Positions 37,038-46,522 are shown, counted from the stretch's first letter. The stretch: 64,000 nucleotides of DNA from Vibrio sp. SCSIO 43135 (GCF_023716665.1 NZ_CP071859.1:2914001-2978000), one strand, 5' to 3'. The notes: generated from the sequence alone by a model not told the origin. Made by a program: numbers and translations.

Positions 37038-37476
37038 GTTTCCTCCTGTTCATATGACCACGAAAGTTACAAATGATATTGAACTCTTACACAGATAAAT
37101 AACATATGAACGTTTACCAAGTGGGATTTCGATCACTAATTAACTACATTCTGATAACAATTGCGTGATCACTATATCGCTGGACATTTAAATTTATAAT
37201 TATGTGATCCGTAACAATTAATTTTATCAAAAACAAACAAAACCCAATAAAAACAATACCATAAATAAACAGAACCCTACCTAAACCACCCCGAAAGTAG
37301 AGCTTGAACTCTATTTTTAACTATAAAACACTCAGTAATCATTCACTAAATTCATGTGTACATAACAATTAACTTTTGATCTGGCCATATCGTGTTCTTT
37401 TGTTTTGCATAATGAACATATGAATTGTAATCTGAACAAATGAACAGCCATTAATACTTTAATAAGGACGTGTACC
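37038..37476. promoter_or_regulatory. divergent control region with SorC-type operator candidates
   Basis: About 440 AT-rich bases between rpiB (minus) and glpX (plus). TGAACA/TGTTCA half-sites recur at both ends. Near rpiB they are TGTTCATATGA at 37047-37057, TTGAAC at 37079-37084 and AACATATGAACG at 37101-37112. Near glpX they are TGTTC at 37393-37397, TGAACATATGAATT at 37413-37426 and TGAACAAATGAACA at 37433-37446. The last three start exactly 20 bases apart. Operators of SorC/DeoR-family regulators are typically built from TGAAC-like half-sites. The regulator encoded at 38521 is the natural candidate. Confidence 0.6.
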
Positions 37477-38481
37477 ATGGATGAATTAGGCTTCGCACTC
37501 GCACAAGTAACCGAGAATGCCGCTTTAGCTGGCTACCAGTGGCTTGGTAGAGGAGATAAAGAGAAAGCAGACGCCGCTGCTGTAGAAGCAATGCGCTTAC
37601 AACTCAATCGAACTCAGGTCGACGCAACCATTGTGATTGGCGAGGGAGAAATCGATGAAGCGCCAATGCTATATATAGGAGAGCAACTCGGACTGGGTGG
37701 TGTTGAGATTGATATCGCAGTCGACCCTATCGAAGGTACGCGTATGACAGCCATGGGACAATCCAATGCGCTCGCCGTACTCGCAGCAGCAAAAAAAGGC
37801 ACACTGCTGCAAGCCCCAGACATGTATATGGAAAAGCTCGTTGTCGGCCCTCAAGCAACACACGCCATTGACTTAACACTCGATTTAACAGACAACTTGA
37901 AAAATATCGCCCAAGCGCTCAACAAACCGATTAATGAACTGGTAGTGGCGACGCTCGCAAAGCCGAGACATAACCAAGCCATTGAACAGATGCAAAGCCT
38001 TGGCGTAAAGGTGTACGCCTTCCCAGATGGAGATGTCGCGGCGTCATTACTCACTTGTTTGGAGGAGAGCGAAGTTGATGTGATGTACTGTATTGGTGGC
38101 GCTCCAGAAGGCGTCGTCAGTGCCGCTGTGATCCGAGCGATGGGCGGAAATATGCAAGCGCGTTTGCTGCCACGCGATCAAGTCAAAGGAAAAGACCAAC
38201 ACACCATCGCGTTAGCTAAAGTAGAGATTCAGCGCTGCGCGGAAATGAACGTTACCCCCAATACCGTTCTACCACTGAACCAACTGGCAAAAAGTTCCGA
38301 AGTGATCTTCGCGGCAACCGGAATCACTAAAGGCGACGTACTTAACGGTGTTCAAAAGCAAGGCCAATCACTAACTACCGAGACTCTACTTGTACAAGGC
38401 AAGTCAAAAAAGATTAGAATGGTCAAATCCACTCATGATTCACGCCTGCTAGATAGTGAACTTGAGTCAGCCGCGAAATAA
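37477..38481 (+). CDS. glpX: class II fructose-1,6-bisphosphatase, GlpX family
   Basis: Hydrolyses fructose 1,6-bisphosphate in gluconeogenesis; some relatives act on sedoheptulose 1,7-bisphosphate. The 334 residues match GlpX. IGEGEIDEAPML (about 54-65) and the metal/phosphate motif VDPIEGTRM (about 82-90) are intact. It is not in a glycerol operon. It sits 439 bases from the divergent catabolic operon and 39 before its regulator gene, and may recycle triose or tetrose phosphates formed there. Confidence 0.92.
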   Translation: MDELGFALAQVTENAALAGYQWLGRGDKEKADAAAVEAMRLQLNRTQVDATIVIGEGEIDEAPMLYIGEQLGLGGVEIDIAVDPIEGTRMTAMGQSNALAVLAAAKKGTLLQAPDMYMEKLVVGPQATHAIDLTLDLTDNLKNIAQALNKPINELVVATLAKPRHNQAIEQMQSLGVKVYAFPDGDVAASLLTCLEESEVDVMYCIGGAPEGVVSAAVIRAMGGNMQARLLPRDQVKGKDQHTIALAKVEIQRCAEMNVTPNTVLPLNQLAKSSEVIFAATGITKGDVLNGVQKQGQSLTTETLLVQGKSKKIRMVKSTHDSRLLDSELESAAK

Positions 38482-38487
38482 GCAAGA

Positions 38488-38502
38488 GCCGCATTAAGCG
38501 GC
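38488..38502 (+). other. intercistronic hairpin glpX-regulator
   Basis: GCCGC, ATTAA, GCGGC between the glpX stop and the regulator start, with no real T-run. It may be a weak attenuator or stability element. Confidence 0.4.
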
Positions 38503-38520
38503 CATTTCACAAGGAACAGC

Positions 38521-39495
38521 ATGGAACTGAATAATATAGAACAGACCGAAGAGACTAACCTACTCACTGAAATCTCTGTTGCGTATTACCAAGACGGTGC
38601 CACTCAAGAAGAGATTTCAAAGAGATTCGGCTTATCTCGCGTCAAAATTGGTCGCTTATTAAAGCGCGCAAGAGACCAAGGCATTGTCGAAATTAAGGTC
38701 AAGTACCACCCTGTATTTGGTGCCAAGCTGGAAGAACAGCTTAAAGAACGTTTTGGCCTCAAGCGTGCACTGATCGCTCTTGACCAACCAACCGAAGACG
38801 AACAGCGAGCACTACTCGCCGGAGTGGTATCGACATACCTATCCGCGACTCTCAAAGACGGTATGGTCGTGTCGGTTGGCCAAGGTCGAAATGTTTCTGC
38901 TGTATCAGAGCATACCGGTATTGTGAATCCTAAGAAGTGTACCTTTGTGTCAAGTATCGGCGGGATTCACCCACGCGGCGGTATCCTCAATGCTGACCAT
39001 ATTTCTCGTCGATTCGCTAAGACCTTCGACGGGGTGAGTGAGACTCTGTATGCACCAGCGTATATCCGTAACCCAGAGTTACGTAGCGCGCTACTGGAAG
39101 ATGAAACGGTACAGCAAACCATGGACATTGCTCGTAAAGCAGATGTCGCATTGGTTGGTATCGGTGATTTGAACGAAAGTAGCTATATGGTCAACCTAGG
39201 TTGGTTCTCAGTACAAGAAATGGTTGAGGCCCGTATTCAGCAAGGCGTTGTCGGGGAAGTTGGCGGTTATGACTTCTACGACATCAAAGGGGAAGTTCAA
39301 GACACTAAAATGAGTAACCGTGTCATTGGTTTAACCATTGCTGATTACCAGAAGATCCCTCAGGTTATCGCTATAGCCGCAGAAAGCAGTAAGCCATTAT
39401 CGATTGTCGGCGCACTGCGCACAGGGGCTATTGATATTCTTGCCACCAGTGTTGCCAATGCCATTACTATTCTCAATTTGGATGCTCAAAAGTAA
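38521..39495 (+). CDS. SorC/DeoR-family sugar-responsive transcriptional regulator
   Basis: A 324-residue regulator with an N-terminal helix-turn-helix (ATQEEISKRFGLSRVKIGRLLKRA-like region at about 27-50, recognition helix SRVKIGRLLKRA) and a C-terminal SorC sugar-phosphate-sensing domain (VSVGQGRNVSAV, IGGIHPRGGI, VGIGDLNESS). Such regulators bind phosphorylated intermediates. Brucella EryD, the erythritol-operon repressor, is in the same family. It is probably co-transcribed with glpX and controls the divergent operon through the TGAACA sites. Confidence 0.9.
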   Translation: MELNNIEQTEETNLLTEISVAYYQDGATQEEISKRFGLSRVKIGRLLKRARDQGIVEIKVKYHPVFGAKLEEQLKERFGLKRALIALDQPTEDEQRALLAGVVSTYLSATLKDGMVVSVGQGRNVSAVSEHTGIVNPKKCTFVSSIGGIHPRGGILNADHISRRFAKTFDGVSETLYAPAYIRNPELRSALLEDETVQQTMDIARKADVALVGIGDLNESSYMVNLGWFSVQEMVEARIQQGVVGEVGGYDFYDIKGEVQDTKMSNRVIGLTIADYQKIPQVIAIAAESSKPLSIVGALRTGAIDILATSVANAITILNLDAQK

Positions 39496-39528
39496 CCCAG
39501 CATTAATTGCATGCAGACACCGAATGCA

Positions 39529-39567
39529 AACAGCGCCCTCTCCTATTTGGACAGGGCGCTGTTATTT
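39529..39567. terminator. hairpin between the SorC regulator and crbS
   Basis: AACAGCGCCCT at 39529-39539 and AGGGCGCTGTT at 39553-39563, a perfect 11-base stem with a 13-base loop and a modest T-rich tail on each strand. It suits the convergent genes. Confidence 0.65.
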
Positions 39568-39587
39568 ATATCGAACCAGTTTTTAGC

Positions 39588-42500
39588 CTAGCCCACCCGG
39601 TTCAATACTGCTCTCAACTTTAGAGGCTTAACCGGTTTAGGCATAAAGCTAAAGCCATTCGACTTGATCCCATCGAGCATATCATCGGTACGGTCAGCAC
39701 TGATGATCACACCAATAAAGCTATCACCTAACCTCAAACGGCACTGCTGTAATACCTCCAAGCCCGTGCGGCCATTATTGAGACGATAGTCAGAGAAAAT
39801 CACATCAGGTACCCACTGTTCATCGAGCGCTTTCATACTCTGTACTAGGTCTTCGGCTAGCTTCACCTCACATCCCCAACGAGCGAGCAGCGTTTCCATG
39901 CCCACCAGAATTTCTGGCTCATTATCCACACACAATACTTTAATGTGGCTGAGATCCGAGGCGGCAGGTACCGCTGCTTCTTTAGGTTGTACACTCGCCA
40001 CATCAGCTTTATTCAACGTTAACGAGAATACACTGCCTTTTTCTGGCCATGAACGCATCGAGATTTGATGCCCCAACACGTGAGCAATACCTTTTGATAT
40101 TGCTAGCCCCAAACCTAACCCTTGATCAGAACGTACTTGGCTACCTCGGTTAAATTCTTCAAAGATTTCCTGTTGCTTGTCTTGGTCAATGCCGACACCG
40201 TTATCCCAAACGTCAATCCGCACCTTACCCGCAACTCGGCGGACCCCAAGCACGACTTTCCCTTTCGGGTTGTAACGGAAGGCATTAGTTAGGAAGTTTT
40301 GCACCACTCGGCGCAGCAACTTGGGATCGGACTGCACGATCAGCGAAGATGGAATCATTTCAAATTGGATCTGCTGCTGTTTGGCCAACGCACTAAATTC
40401 AGCATTTAGGTTGGTTAGAACATCTTTAATTGCGAAGTTATGAACATTGACGTCCAGTTTGCCCGATTCTAATCGGGAGATATCAAGTAAGTCTCCAATC
40501 AAATCTTCCGCCGCACCAAGCGCACTTTCTATGTGAGCCGACAGCTGTTTAGTTTCTTTATCTGGTGCCACTTCCGACAACGATGAGGCGAACAAACGGG
40601 CAGCATTAAGCGGCTGCATTAAGTCGTGGCTCACCGCCGCCAAAAAGCGCGACTTAGACTGCGACTCATGCTCTGAACGCTGAGTCGCACTGACCAACTG
40701 TTTGTTGAGTTGCTCTAGTTCGCGGGTTCTTTCCAATACCCGCTCCTCCAAAGTTTCATTGGTTTCTTTCAGAGCTTGTTCCGCATCCCTGAACACGGTG
40801 ATATCCGTAAAACTCATCACAAACCCACCGCCCGGCATCGGGTTACCTTGCACCTCAATGACTCGACCATCAGGGCGAACGCGCGACGAAGTATGTCGAG
40901 TGCCCTGCTCTAAGTGGAAAATCCGTCGGCGAACGTGATCTTCAGGGTCACCTGGACCACACAGCCCTTGCTCAGCATTATGGCGAATCACATCAGCAAT
41001 CGGCCTACCCACTTGAATCAACCCGGCTGGAAATTCAAACAACTCAAGATAGCGCTGGTTCCACGCCACCAGCCTGAGCTGCTTGTCGACTACCGCGATA
41101 CCCTGTCCAATATGCTCAATCGCCCCTTGCAGTAATCCGCGACTAAAGTCATACAACTCGGACGCTTCATCAACGATAGTCGCCACTTCTTCGAGCTGCA
41201 TATTCCGCCCTTGCAGGGCAGAAGTCAGAACCAACTTGGCGGAAGACGCACCGAACACCCCTGCGAGAACACGCTCAGTATGTCGAATTAAGCTGGCTGG
41301 CGCTTGTTGGTTGGGCAACAACGTATTGTGTTGCTGCTGCCAATATTGGCTAAATGCACTGCGTACTCGTGTCCGGCCGACAAAGCGAGACGCCAGCATT
41401 TCCAATTCACCGACCGTTACGCGGCTTTGGTACAAGCTCATGTTCTCACTTTCCGGCAGCGGCGTGCCAATAAACGAAGCCGACTGTAATCGCTCACTCA
41501 AGCTTGAGCGGGTTAGCAAAGAAATCACAACATAACAGAGAGTGTTACTGAGCACGCTAAGAACGATACCCCAGTCAGAACTACGTATCCCAGCATCGCT
41601 AAATAGTTCAGGCGGCGTAATCAGCCACAGCAGCAAGTTGTTGCTGGCATCGCCCGCCAAAATGCCGGTTTGGCTCATCAAGGTGATCAACCAGATACTA
41701 AACCCGACCGCGAGGCCAACGTAAACACCTTTGCGGTTACCTTGACGCCAGTACATGCCACCAATCAAAGCGGGTGCAAACTGGGTGATAGCAGCAAAAG
41801 AAAGGAAACCGATCGCGGAAAGCGAGTGAATGCTGTCGAGTGCTTGATAAAAGCCCCATGCCCCCAGTAACAGCAATAAAATTAACCCGCGTCGAATGAC
41901 CAACAGCAACCCAGAGAAGTGGCGATGATTGCGTTGAGTCAAACGCATGCGCCTTAGCAACAGCGGCATCACTAAGTCATTGGATACCATGATGGCTAGA
42001 GCAATGGTCGAGACAATCACCATTCCGCTGGCCGCAGAGGTGCCGCCTAAAAAGGCTAAGAGGGCGATGTTTTCTGCCCCTACTGACATCGGCACACTGA
42101 TGACATAAGTATCTGCTGGACTGGTGGTCAACAGGCTCTGCCCTACCCATGCAATCGGCAAAACGAAGATCCCCATCGCAATCAAATACAGTGGGAACAA
42201 CCAACGTGCAGTATGAAGATCTTGAGCTCGTTCATTTTCCACCACCATGGTGTGGAACTGGCGCGGTAAGCAGACGATCGCCATCATGGTCAATGCTGTG
42301 TGGATCAACAAGGTAGGAATGTTAGGCGATTGGTAAGTTTGAGCCGCTGTGGCGGCTAAATCTATAGTATCCACTTCCCAGGCTAGGTAGATGATAAAGA
42401 AACCGACCGCCAAAAACGCCACCAGTTTAACAATCGATTCGAACGCAATCGCCATCATCATGCCACGGTGGTGCTCAGTATTGTCGATGTGCCTAGTACC

Positions 42501-43019
42501 AAACAGCATGGTGAATATTGCTAGCATGCCGACCACAAACCAAGATACATGAGTATCTTGGTAGCCGAGCTGTTCACCCAATTTAGGGGCAACAATCTCA
42601 AGCCCCATGGTGATACCACGTAGCTGAAGCGCGATATAAGGAAGAATGCCAGCCACCGCAATTAGGGTCACCACCACAGCTAACCCTTGGGACTTACCGT
42701 ATCGGGCGGCTATAAAGTCGGCAATGGAAGTAATGTGTTCACGCTTAGCAATCAGAATCAAACGGGCGAGAACCCGCCAGCCCAAGGTGAAAACCAGAAT
42801 CGGCGCAATGTAGATCGGCAGAAATGACCAAGGGTTATTGCTCGCTTGCCCTACCGTGCCGTAAAAGGTCCAAGAGGTACAATACACTGCAATCGATAAG
42901 CTATAGATCCAAGGTCGCCAGCGCGCTAGCCACTTTGTCTGCCTGTCTCCATACCACGCAATCAAAAACAGTATGCCTAAATAGGCCAACGAGACAGGAA
43001 CGACGATCCACCCTTGCAT
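39588..43019 (-). CDS. crbS: hybrid SSS-transporter/sensor histidine kinase CrbS
   Basis: A 1143-residue sensor of the acetate switch. The N-terminal 500 or so residues form a 13-helix Na+/solute-symporter domain (AVYCTSWTFYGTVGQ near 32-46, LPRQFHTMVVEN near 250). A PAS domain (about 630-735) and a coiled coil follow. The kinase dimerisation domain has its histidine near 797 in AAVSHDLMQPLN, and the ATPase shows NFLTNAFRYNP, DNGVGI and GLGLGLAI. A C-terminal receiver has its Asp near 1077 in FSDYRLNNG. In V. cholerae CrbS works through CrbR to induce acs. The partner regulator is not adjacent; the CrbR-like gene is at 21758. Confidence 0.9.
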   Translation of the reverse strand: MQGWIVVPVSLAYLGILFLIAWYGDRQTKWLARWRPWIYSLSIAVYCTSWTFYGTVGQASNNPWSFLPIYIAPILVFTLGWRVLARLILIAKREHITSIADFIAARYGKSQGLAVVVTLIAVAGILPYIALQLRGITMGLEIVAPKLGEQLGYQDTHVSWFVVGMLAIFTMLFGTRHIDNTEHHRGMMMAIAFESIVKLVAFLAVGFFIIYLAWEVDTIDLAATAAQTYQSPNIPTLLIHTALTMMAIVCLPRQFHTMVVENERAQDLHTARWLFPLYLIAMGIFVLPIAWVGQSLLTTSPADTYVISVPMSVGAENIALLAFLGGTSAASGMVIVSTIALAIMVSNDLVMPLLLRRMRLTQRNHRHFSGLLLVIRRGLILLLLLGAWGFYQALDSIHSLSAIGFLSFAAITQFAPALIGGMYWRQGNRKGVYVGLAVGFSIWLITLMSQTGILAGDASNNLLLWLITPPELFSDAGIRSSDWGIVLSVLSNTLCYVVISLLTRSSLSERLQSASFIGTPLPESENMSLYQSRVTVGELEMLASRFVGRTRVRSAFSQYWQQQHNTLLPNQQAPASLIRHTERVLAGVFGASSAKLVLTSALQGRNMQLEEVATIVDEASELYDFSRGLLQGAIEHIGQGIAVVDKQLRLVAWNQRYLELFEFPAGLIQVGRPIADVIRHNAEQGLCGPGDPEDHVRRRIFHLEQGTRHTSSRVRPDGRVIEVQGNPMPGGGFVMSFTDITVFRDAEQALKETNETLEERVLERTRELEQLNKQLVSATQRSEHESQSKSRFLAAVSHDLMQPLNAARLFASSLSEVAPDKETKQLSAHIESALGAAEDLIGDLLDISRLESGKLDVNVHNFAIKDVLTNLNAEFSALAKQQQIQFEMIPSSLIVQSDPKLLRRVVQNFLTNAFRYNPKGKVVLGVRRVAGKVRIDVWDNGVGIDQDKQQEIFEEFNRGSQVRSDQGLGLGLAISKGIAHVLGHQISMRSWPEKGSVFSLTLNKADVASVQPKEAAVPAASDLSHIKVLCVDNEPEILVGMETLLARWGCEVKLAEDLVQSMKALDEQWVPDVIFSDYRLNNGRTGLEVLQQCRLRLGDSFIGVIISADRTDDMLDGIKSNGFSFMPKPVKPLKLRAVLNRVG

Positions 43020-43039
43020 TAGATATCCCTTTCTAATTC

Positions 43040-43073
43040 AACAAAAAAGCCCCTCCATATAGGAGAGGCTTCA
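43040..43073 (-). terminator. terminator between the MFS gene and crbS
   Basis: On the minus strand, AAGCCTCTCC, loop TATAT, GGAGGGGCTTTTTT. The stem has one wobble or mismatch. It would partly insulate crbS from the MFS gene. Confidence 0.75.
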
Positions 43074-43121
43074 TTTAACTACGTATTGTGGCTCAGGCAA
43101 AGGACACAACCCATACAGAAG

Positions 43122-44312
43122 TTAATTCTGTGGATTAGCCTCCGATTTCACCGCTGAGCCATCTACAATGCGGGCTTTATTCGGCTCTAGCTTAATGAAC
43201 AGAGCCAAAAGTCCCATAACCGCCATTGCCCAGAATACATTCGCTCCCCAGTTCTCGTAGCCCCAGCCACTTAACGTGGTCATCAACGCGATAAATGCTC
43301 CAAGCGGAATCGCATTGTAAAGTGCTTGCAGCGCGACCATTTTATGCGGCTCAGAACTTTGAATGTATTGAATTGCCGCAATATGTGCCATCGCAAACGT
43401 CACGCCATGCAGCAACTGAATCATCACTAGCGCTGCAATGGCTGTTGTGGAAGCAGTTAGCCCCCAGCGTGCCATCACACCGAACGCTGCCGCGACAAAC
43501 AAGGCACGCAGCGACCAACCCGAGAACAAACGCTTACTTAGCGCAAAGACGGCAACTTCTGCCACCACGCCTAGGCTCCAAAGATAACCAATAATGTCTT
43601 CAGAGTAGCCAGCCCCTTTCCAATAGATCGAGCTGAAACTGTAGTATGCCGCATGGCTACCTTGGATAAGGGCAACCAAAGCTAAGAATTTTACCACCGG
43701 CCATTCACGCAGAAGTTTCGACAATTTAGGCCTTTCTGCTTCATCTTGCTGCTCAGTAACTGGCATTGGATTAGTGTTACGCATTCCCACTAACAGTGAG
43801 AACAACACGCCCGCCATCGCGGTATACAAGATCATGTTGGTGCCATACTGTGCGACCAAAAAGCCCACCACGGTAGAACCACCAATAAATGCAATCGAGC
43901 CCCAAAGTCGAGTGCGCCCGTAGTCGAGCATTTTTAAACGCGCGTAGTAATTGGCCATCGCATCAGAAAGCGGAACGATTGGCCCGCAGCACAGATTAAA
44001 TAGCACTGTCGCGAGCGCCATCATCCAGAAACTGCCGCCAGTAAAGAAGTGAAAGCCGACAAACAGTAACGCCGCAAAACTCAGCCAACGCAGTGCGGGC
44101 ATTAAGTGCTCAACTCGATGAATGCGCGGAGTCAGAACCATATTCGCCACACAGCGAGTTGCAAAACCTATCCCGACCAGTACACCAATATCGGTAGCAG
44201 ACACACCCTGCTCTTCAAACCACAGCGCCCAAAAAGGCAAATAGACACCATAAGCAAAAAAGAAGCCTACGAAATACTGGGATATCCAGCCATAAGGAGA
44301 AGGGTTAAGCAT
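43122..44312 (-). CDS. MFS transporter, HcaT (3-phenylpropionate permease)-like
   Basis: A 396-residue major facilitator with 12 predicted helices. The start at 44312 (MLNPSPYGWISQYF) is placed after AGGTG; the GTG at 44321 lacks a site. The sequence resembles the HcaT/YfhS group: GVYLPFWALWFEEQGVSATD near 25-44, NLCCGPIVPLSDAMAN near 107-122, DYGRTRLWGSIAFI near 131 and LLHGVTFAMAH near 303. In V. cholerae a similar gene lies beside crbS. The real substrate is unknown; phenylpropionate is a family label only. Confidence 0.8.
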   Translation of the reverse strand: MLNPSPYGWISQYFVGFFFAYGVYLPFWALWFEEQGVSATDIGVLVGIGFATRCVANMVLTPRIHRVEHLMPALRWLSFAALLFVGFHFFTGGSFWMMALATVLFNLCCGPIVPLSDAMANYYARLKMLDYGRTRLWGSIAFIGGSTVVGFLVAQYGTNMILYTAMAGVLFSLLVGMRNTNPMPVTEQQDEAERPKLSKLLREWPVVKFLALVALIQGSHAAYYSFSSIYWKGAGYSEDIIGYLWSLGVVAEVAVFALSKRLFSGWSLRALFVAAAFGVMARWGLTASTTAIAALVMIQLLHGVTFAMAHIAAIQYIQSSEPHKMVALQALYNAIPLGAFIALMTTLSGWGYENWGANVFWAMAVMGLLALFIKLEPNKARIVDGSAVKSEANPQN

Positions 44313-44593
44313 CTGGCGCACCTAAAGTGATTTGATATGGAACAAGCGGCGCTATTATGCGGCTAGCGAACCAATAGAAAAAGGGTATAAAAGCAAATCA
44401 TCTATTTCCCTATTGAGTTCTAACACAATCATGACGTAACCAGTGCGGTACCCCTATTCCCATTTCCCTTATTGGCAAAATGAAACTTCGTAAAAACGGC
44501 ATAAGAAACAGCACTCATTAGACCAAAGTCGTCTGGAGCAAATATTGAAATTTGGCACACTGAAAATACGGATAAGCCTCAAGGAAAAGTAGA

Positions 44594-46420
44594 ATGCCTG
44601 ATAAATTCAACATGCAGTCTCCCCCCTTTGATCGTTTGGATGACGGTCAACAAAAGCAGCTCAGATCGAGCTTAGATGTGGCTTATTTTCGTGAAAATGA
44701 AACTATTCTGTCGGCTGAGCAACCTTGTTTGCATCTACACATTTTAATCAAAGGTGCGGTTGAAGAACGCTCACCACAAAACAGTGAAGTGTTCGCGCAT
44801 TATGCTAACGACGACATGTTTGATGTCCGCGCGCTACTGGAAGAACGCACTCGCCACCAGTATGTAGCGCTAGAAGACACCCTAGTTTACTTACTGCCCA
44901 GAGCGGTCTTTTTAGAACTCTACCAATCCAATGGCCAATTTGCCGCTTACTTTGATACCAACTTAGCCAAACGCCAAGAGTTGATTGAAGCTGCTCAGCA
45001 GCAGCAAAATTTAGCTGAATTCATTCTGACCAAAGTCGATAGTTCTATTTACCACCCTCCGATGGTGATCTCGCCGCAGCAGCCCCTCAATCAAGTGACC
45101 CGGTTATTAAAAGACAACGCGATTGATTCCGCCTTGGTCAAACTGGACGATAGCGATCCAAGGCTCGCACAAAACCCTAGTGCACATCCGTACGCTATTG
45201 TCACCCGTACCAACATGCTGCATGCCGTGATGCTCGACCAACACCCGCTTGATACTCCAGTGGGTGACATTGCTACTTTCCCTGTATTCCATGTCGACAA
45301 TGGCGATTTTTTGTTTAATGCCATGATTACCATGACCAGAAACCGCATGAAGCGAGTGATGGTGTGTGACGGCCATGAAGCGGTCGGCATGCTTGATATG
45401 ACCCAAATCCTCAGTGCCTTTTCAACCCATTCTCATGTCCTCACTTTAAGCATCGCTAGAGCCACCAGTATTGACGAATTAGCCATTGCTTCAAACAAAC
45501 AGCGACAACTGGTCGAAAGCCTATTAGGCAATGGCATACGAACACGGTTCATCATGGAGCTCATTTCCGCGGTCAATGAACAGATTATCGAAAAAGCCTT
45601 TGAGTTGGTGGTTCCCCCAGCCCTTCACGACCACTGTTGTTTGGTCGTATTAGGCTCCGAAGGGCGTGGAGAGCAAATCTTAAAAACCGATCAAGACAAC
45701 GCGCTGATCGTTAAAGATGGCTTGGAGTGGCATCAATGCCAACCTGTGATGGACGAACTCACTCACACCTTACAACAGCTTGGCTACCCACTGTGCCCCG
45801 GTGAAGTAATGGTCAACAACCCTAAATGGGTCAAATCGCAGAGTGATTGGAAAAAAGTCATATCAGGCTGGGTCCAATCAGCCAAACCCGCTCAGGTGAT
45901 GGATCTGGCGATTGTCGCCGATGCCCATGCTGTCGCGGGTAACAAGCAGCTTTTAGACACCGTAAGCTCTCACCTGAATGGCTTACTGGAAAACAAAATG
46001 CTGGTGCTGCAGGAATTCACTCGTCCAGCTCTACAGTTTTCTATTCCACTGACGTTGTTTGGTAACGTTAAACGCAATAAAGATGGGTTGGATATTAAAC
46101 GAGGAGGCATCTTCCCGGTTGTTCATGGTATCCGTGCACTTAGCCTTGAGTATGGGCTAACTGAGAAAAACACCTTTGATCGAATCGAAACCTTAAGGGC
46201 CAAACGAATTCTCGAACCGGACACAGCGGATAACCTCAGTGAAGCATTAAAACTGTTCTTTAAGCTCCGACTTGCTCAGCAACTTTCGCAGCAGCACAGC
46301 CACAACAAAATTGATTTAAAAATGATAGACCGTACTGAAAGAGACTTGTTGCGCCACAGCCTGCACGTGGTGAAAAAGTTCAAACAGTTCCTAGGCTATC
46401 ATTACCAAATAAGGGACTAA
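44594..46420 (+). CDS. cNMP-binding/CBS/DUF294 putative nucleotidyltransferase signalling protein
   Basis: A 608-residue cytosolic protein. It has an N-terminal cyclic-nucleotide-binding-like domain (about 10-130), a pair of CBS domains (about 155-275) and a DUF294 GlnD-like nucleotidyltransferase domain with GSEGRGEQILKTDQDNAL near 352-369. A helical DUF294 C-terminal domain ends the protein. The nucleotidyltransferase signature G-S, then D-x-D in the TDQDNA strand, is present, so catalysis is possible. Genes of this type are often next to acs or acetate permease genes, as here. The target is unknown. Confidence 0.88.
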   Translation: MPDKFNMQSPPFDRLDDGQQKQLRSSLDVAYFRENETILSAEQPCLHLHILIKGAVEERSPQNSEVFAHYANDDMFDVRALLEERTRHQYVALEDTLVYLLPRAVFLELYQSNGQFAAYFDTNLAKRQELIEAAQQQQNLAEFILTKVDSSIYHPPMVISPQQPLNQVTRLLKDNAIDSALVKLDDSDPRLAQNPSAHPYAIVTRTNMLHAVMLDQHPLDTPVGDIATFPVFHVDNGDFLFNAMITMTRNRMKRVMVCDGHEAVGMLDMTQILSAFSTHSHVLTLSIARATSIDELAIASNKQRQLVESLLGNGIRTRFIMELISAVNEQIIEKAFELVVPPALHDHCCLVVLGSEGRGEQILKTDQDNALIVKDGLEWHQCQPVMDELTHTLQQLGYPLCPGEVMVNNPKWVKSQSDWKKVISGWVQSAKPAQVMDLAIVADAHAVAGNKQLLDTVSSHLNGLLENKMLVLQEFTRPALQFSIPLTLFGNVKRNKDGLDIKRGGIFPVVHGIRALSLEYGLTEKNTFDRIETLRAKRILEPDTADNLSEALKLFFKLRLAQQLSQQHSHNKIDLKMIDRTERDLLRHSLHVVKKFKQFLGYHYQIRD

Positions 46421-46522
46421 CGCGTGTGTCGCTCTTGTATTCACTAAGCTCGAGATGACGCTTGGCTAAAAAGGTTTCCAGCGAGAGCTTCCACGTACTC
46501 ATTTTAGGGAAAGAGGTATAAA

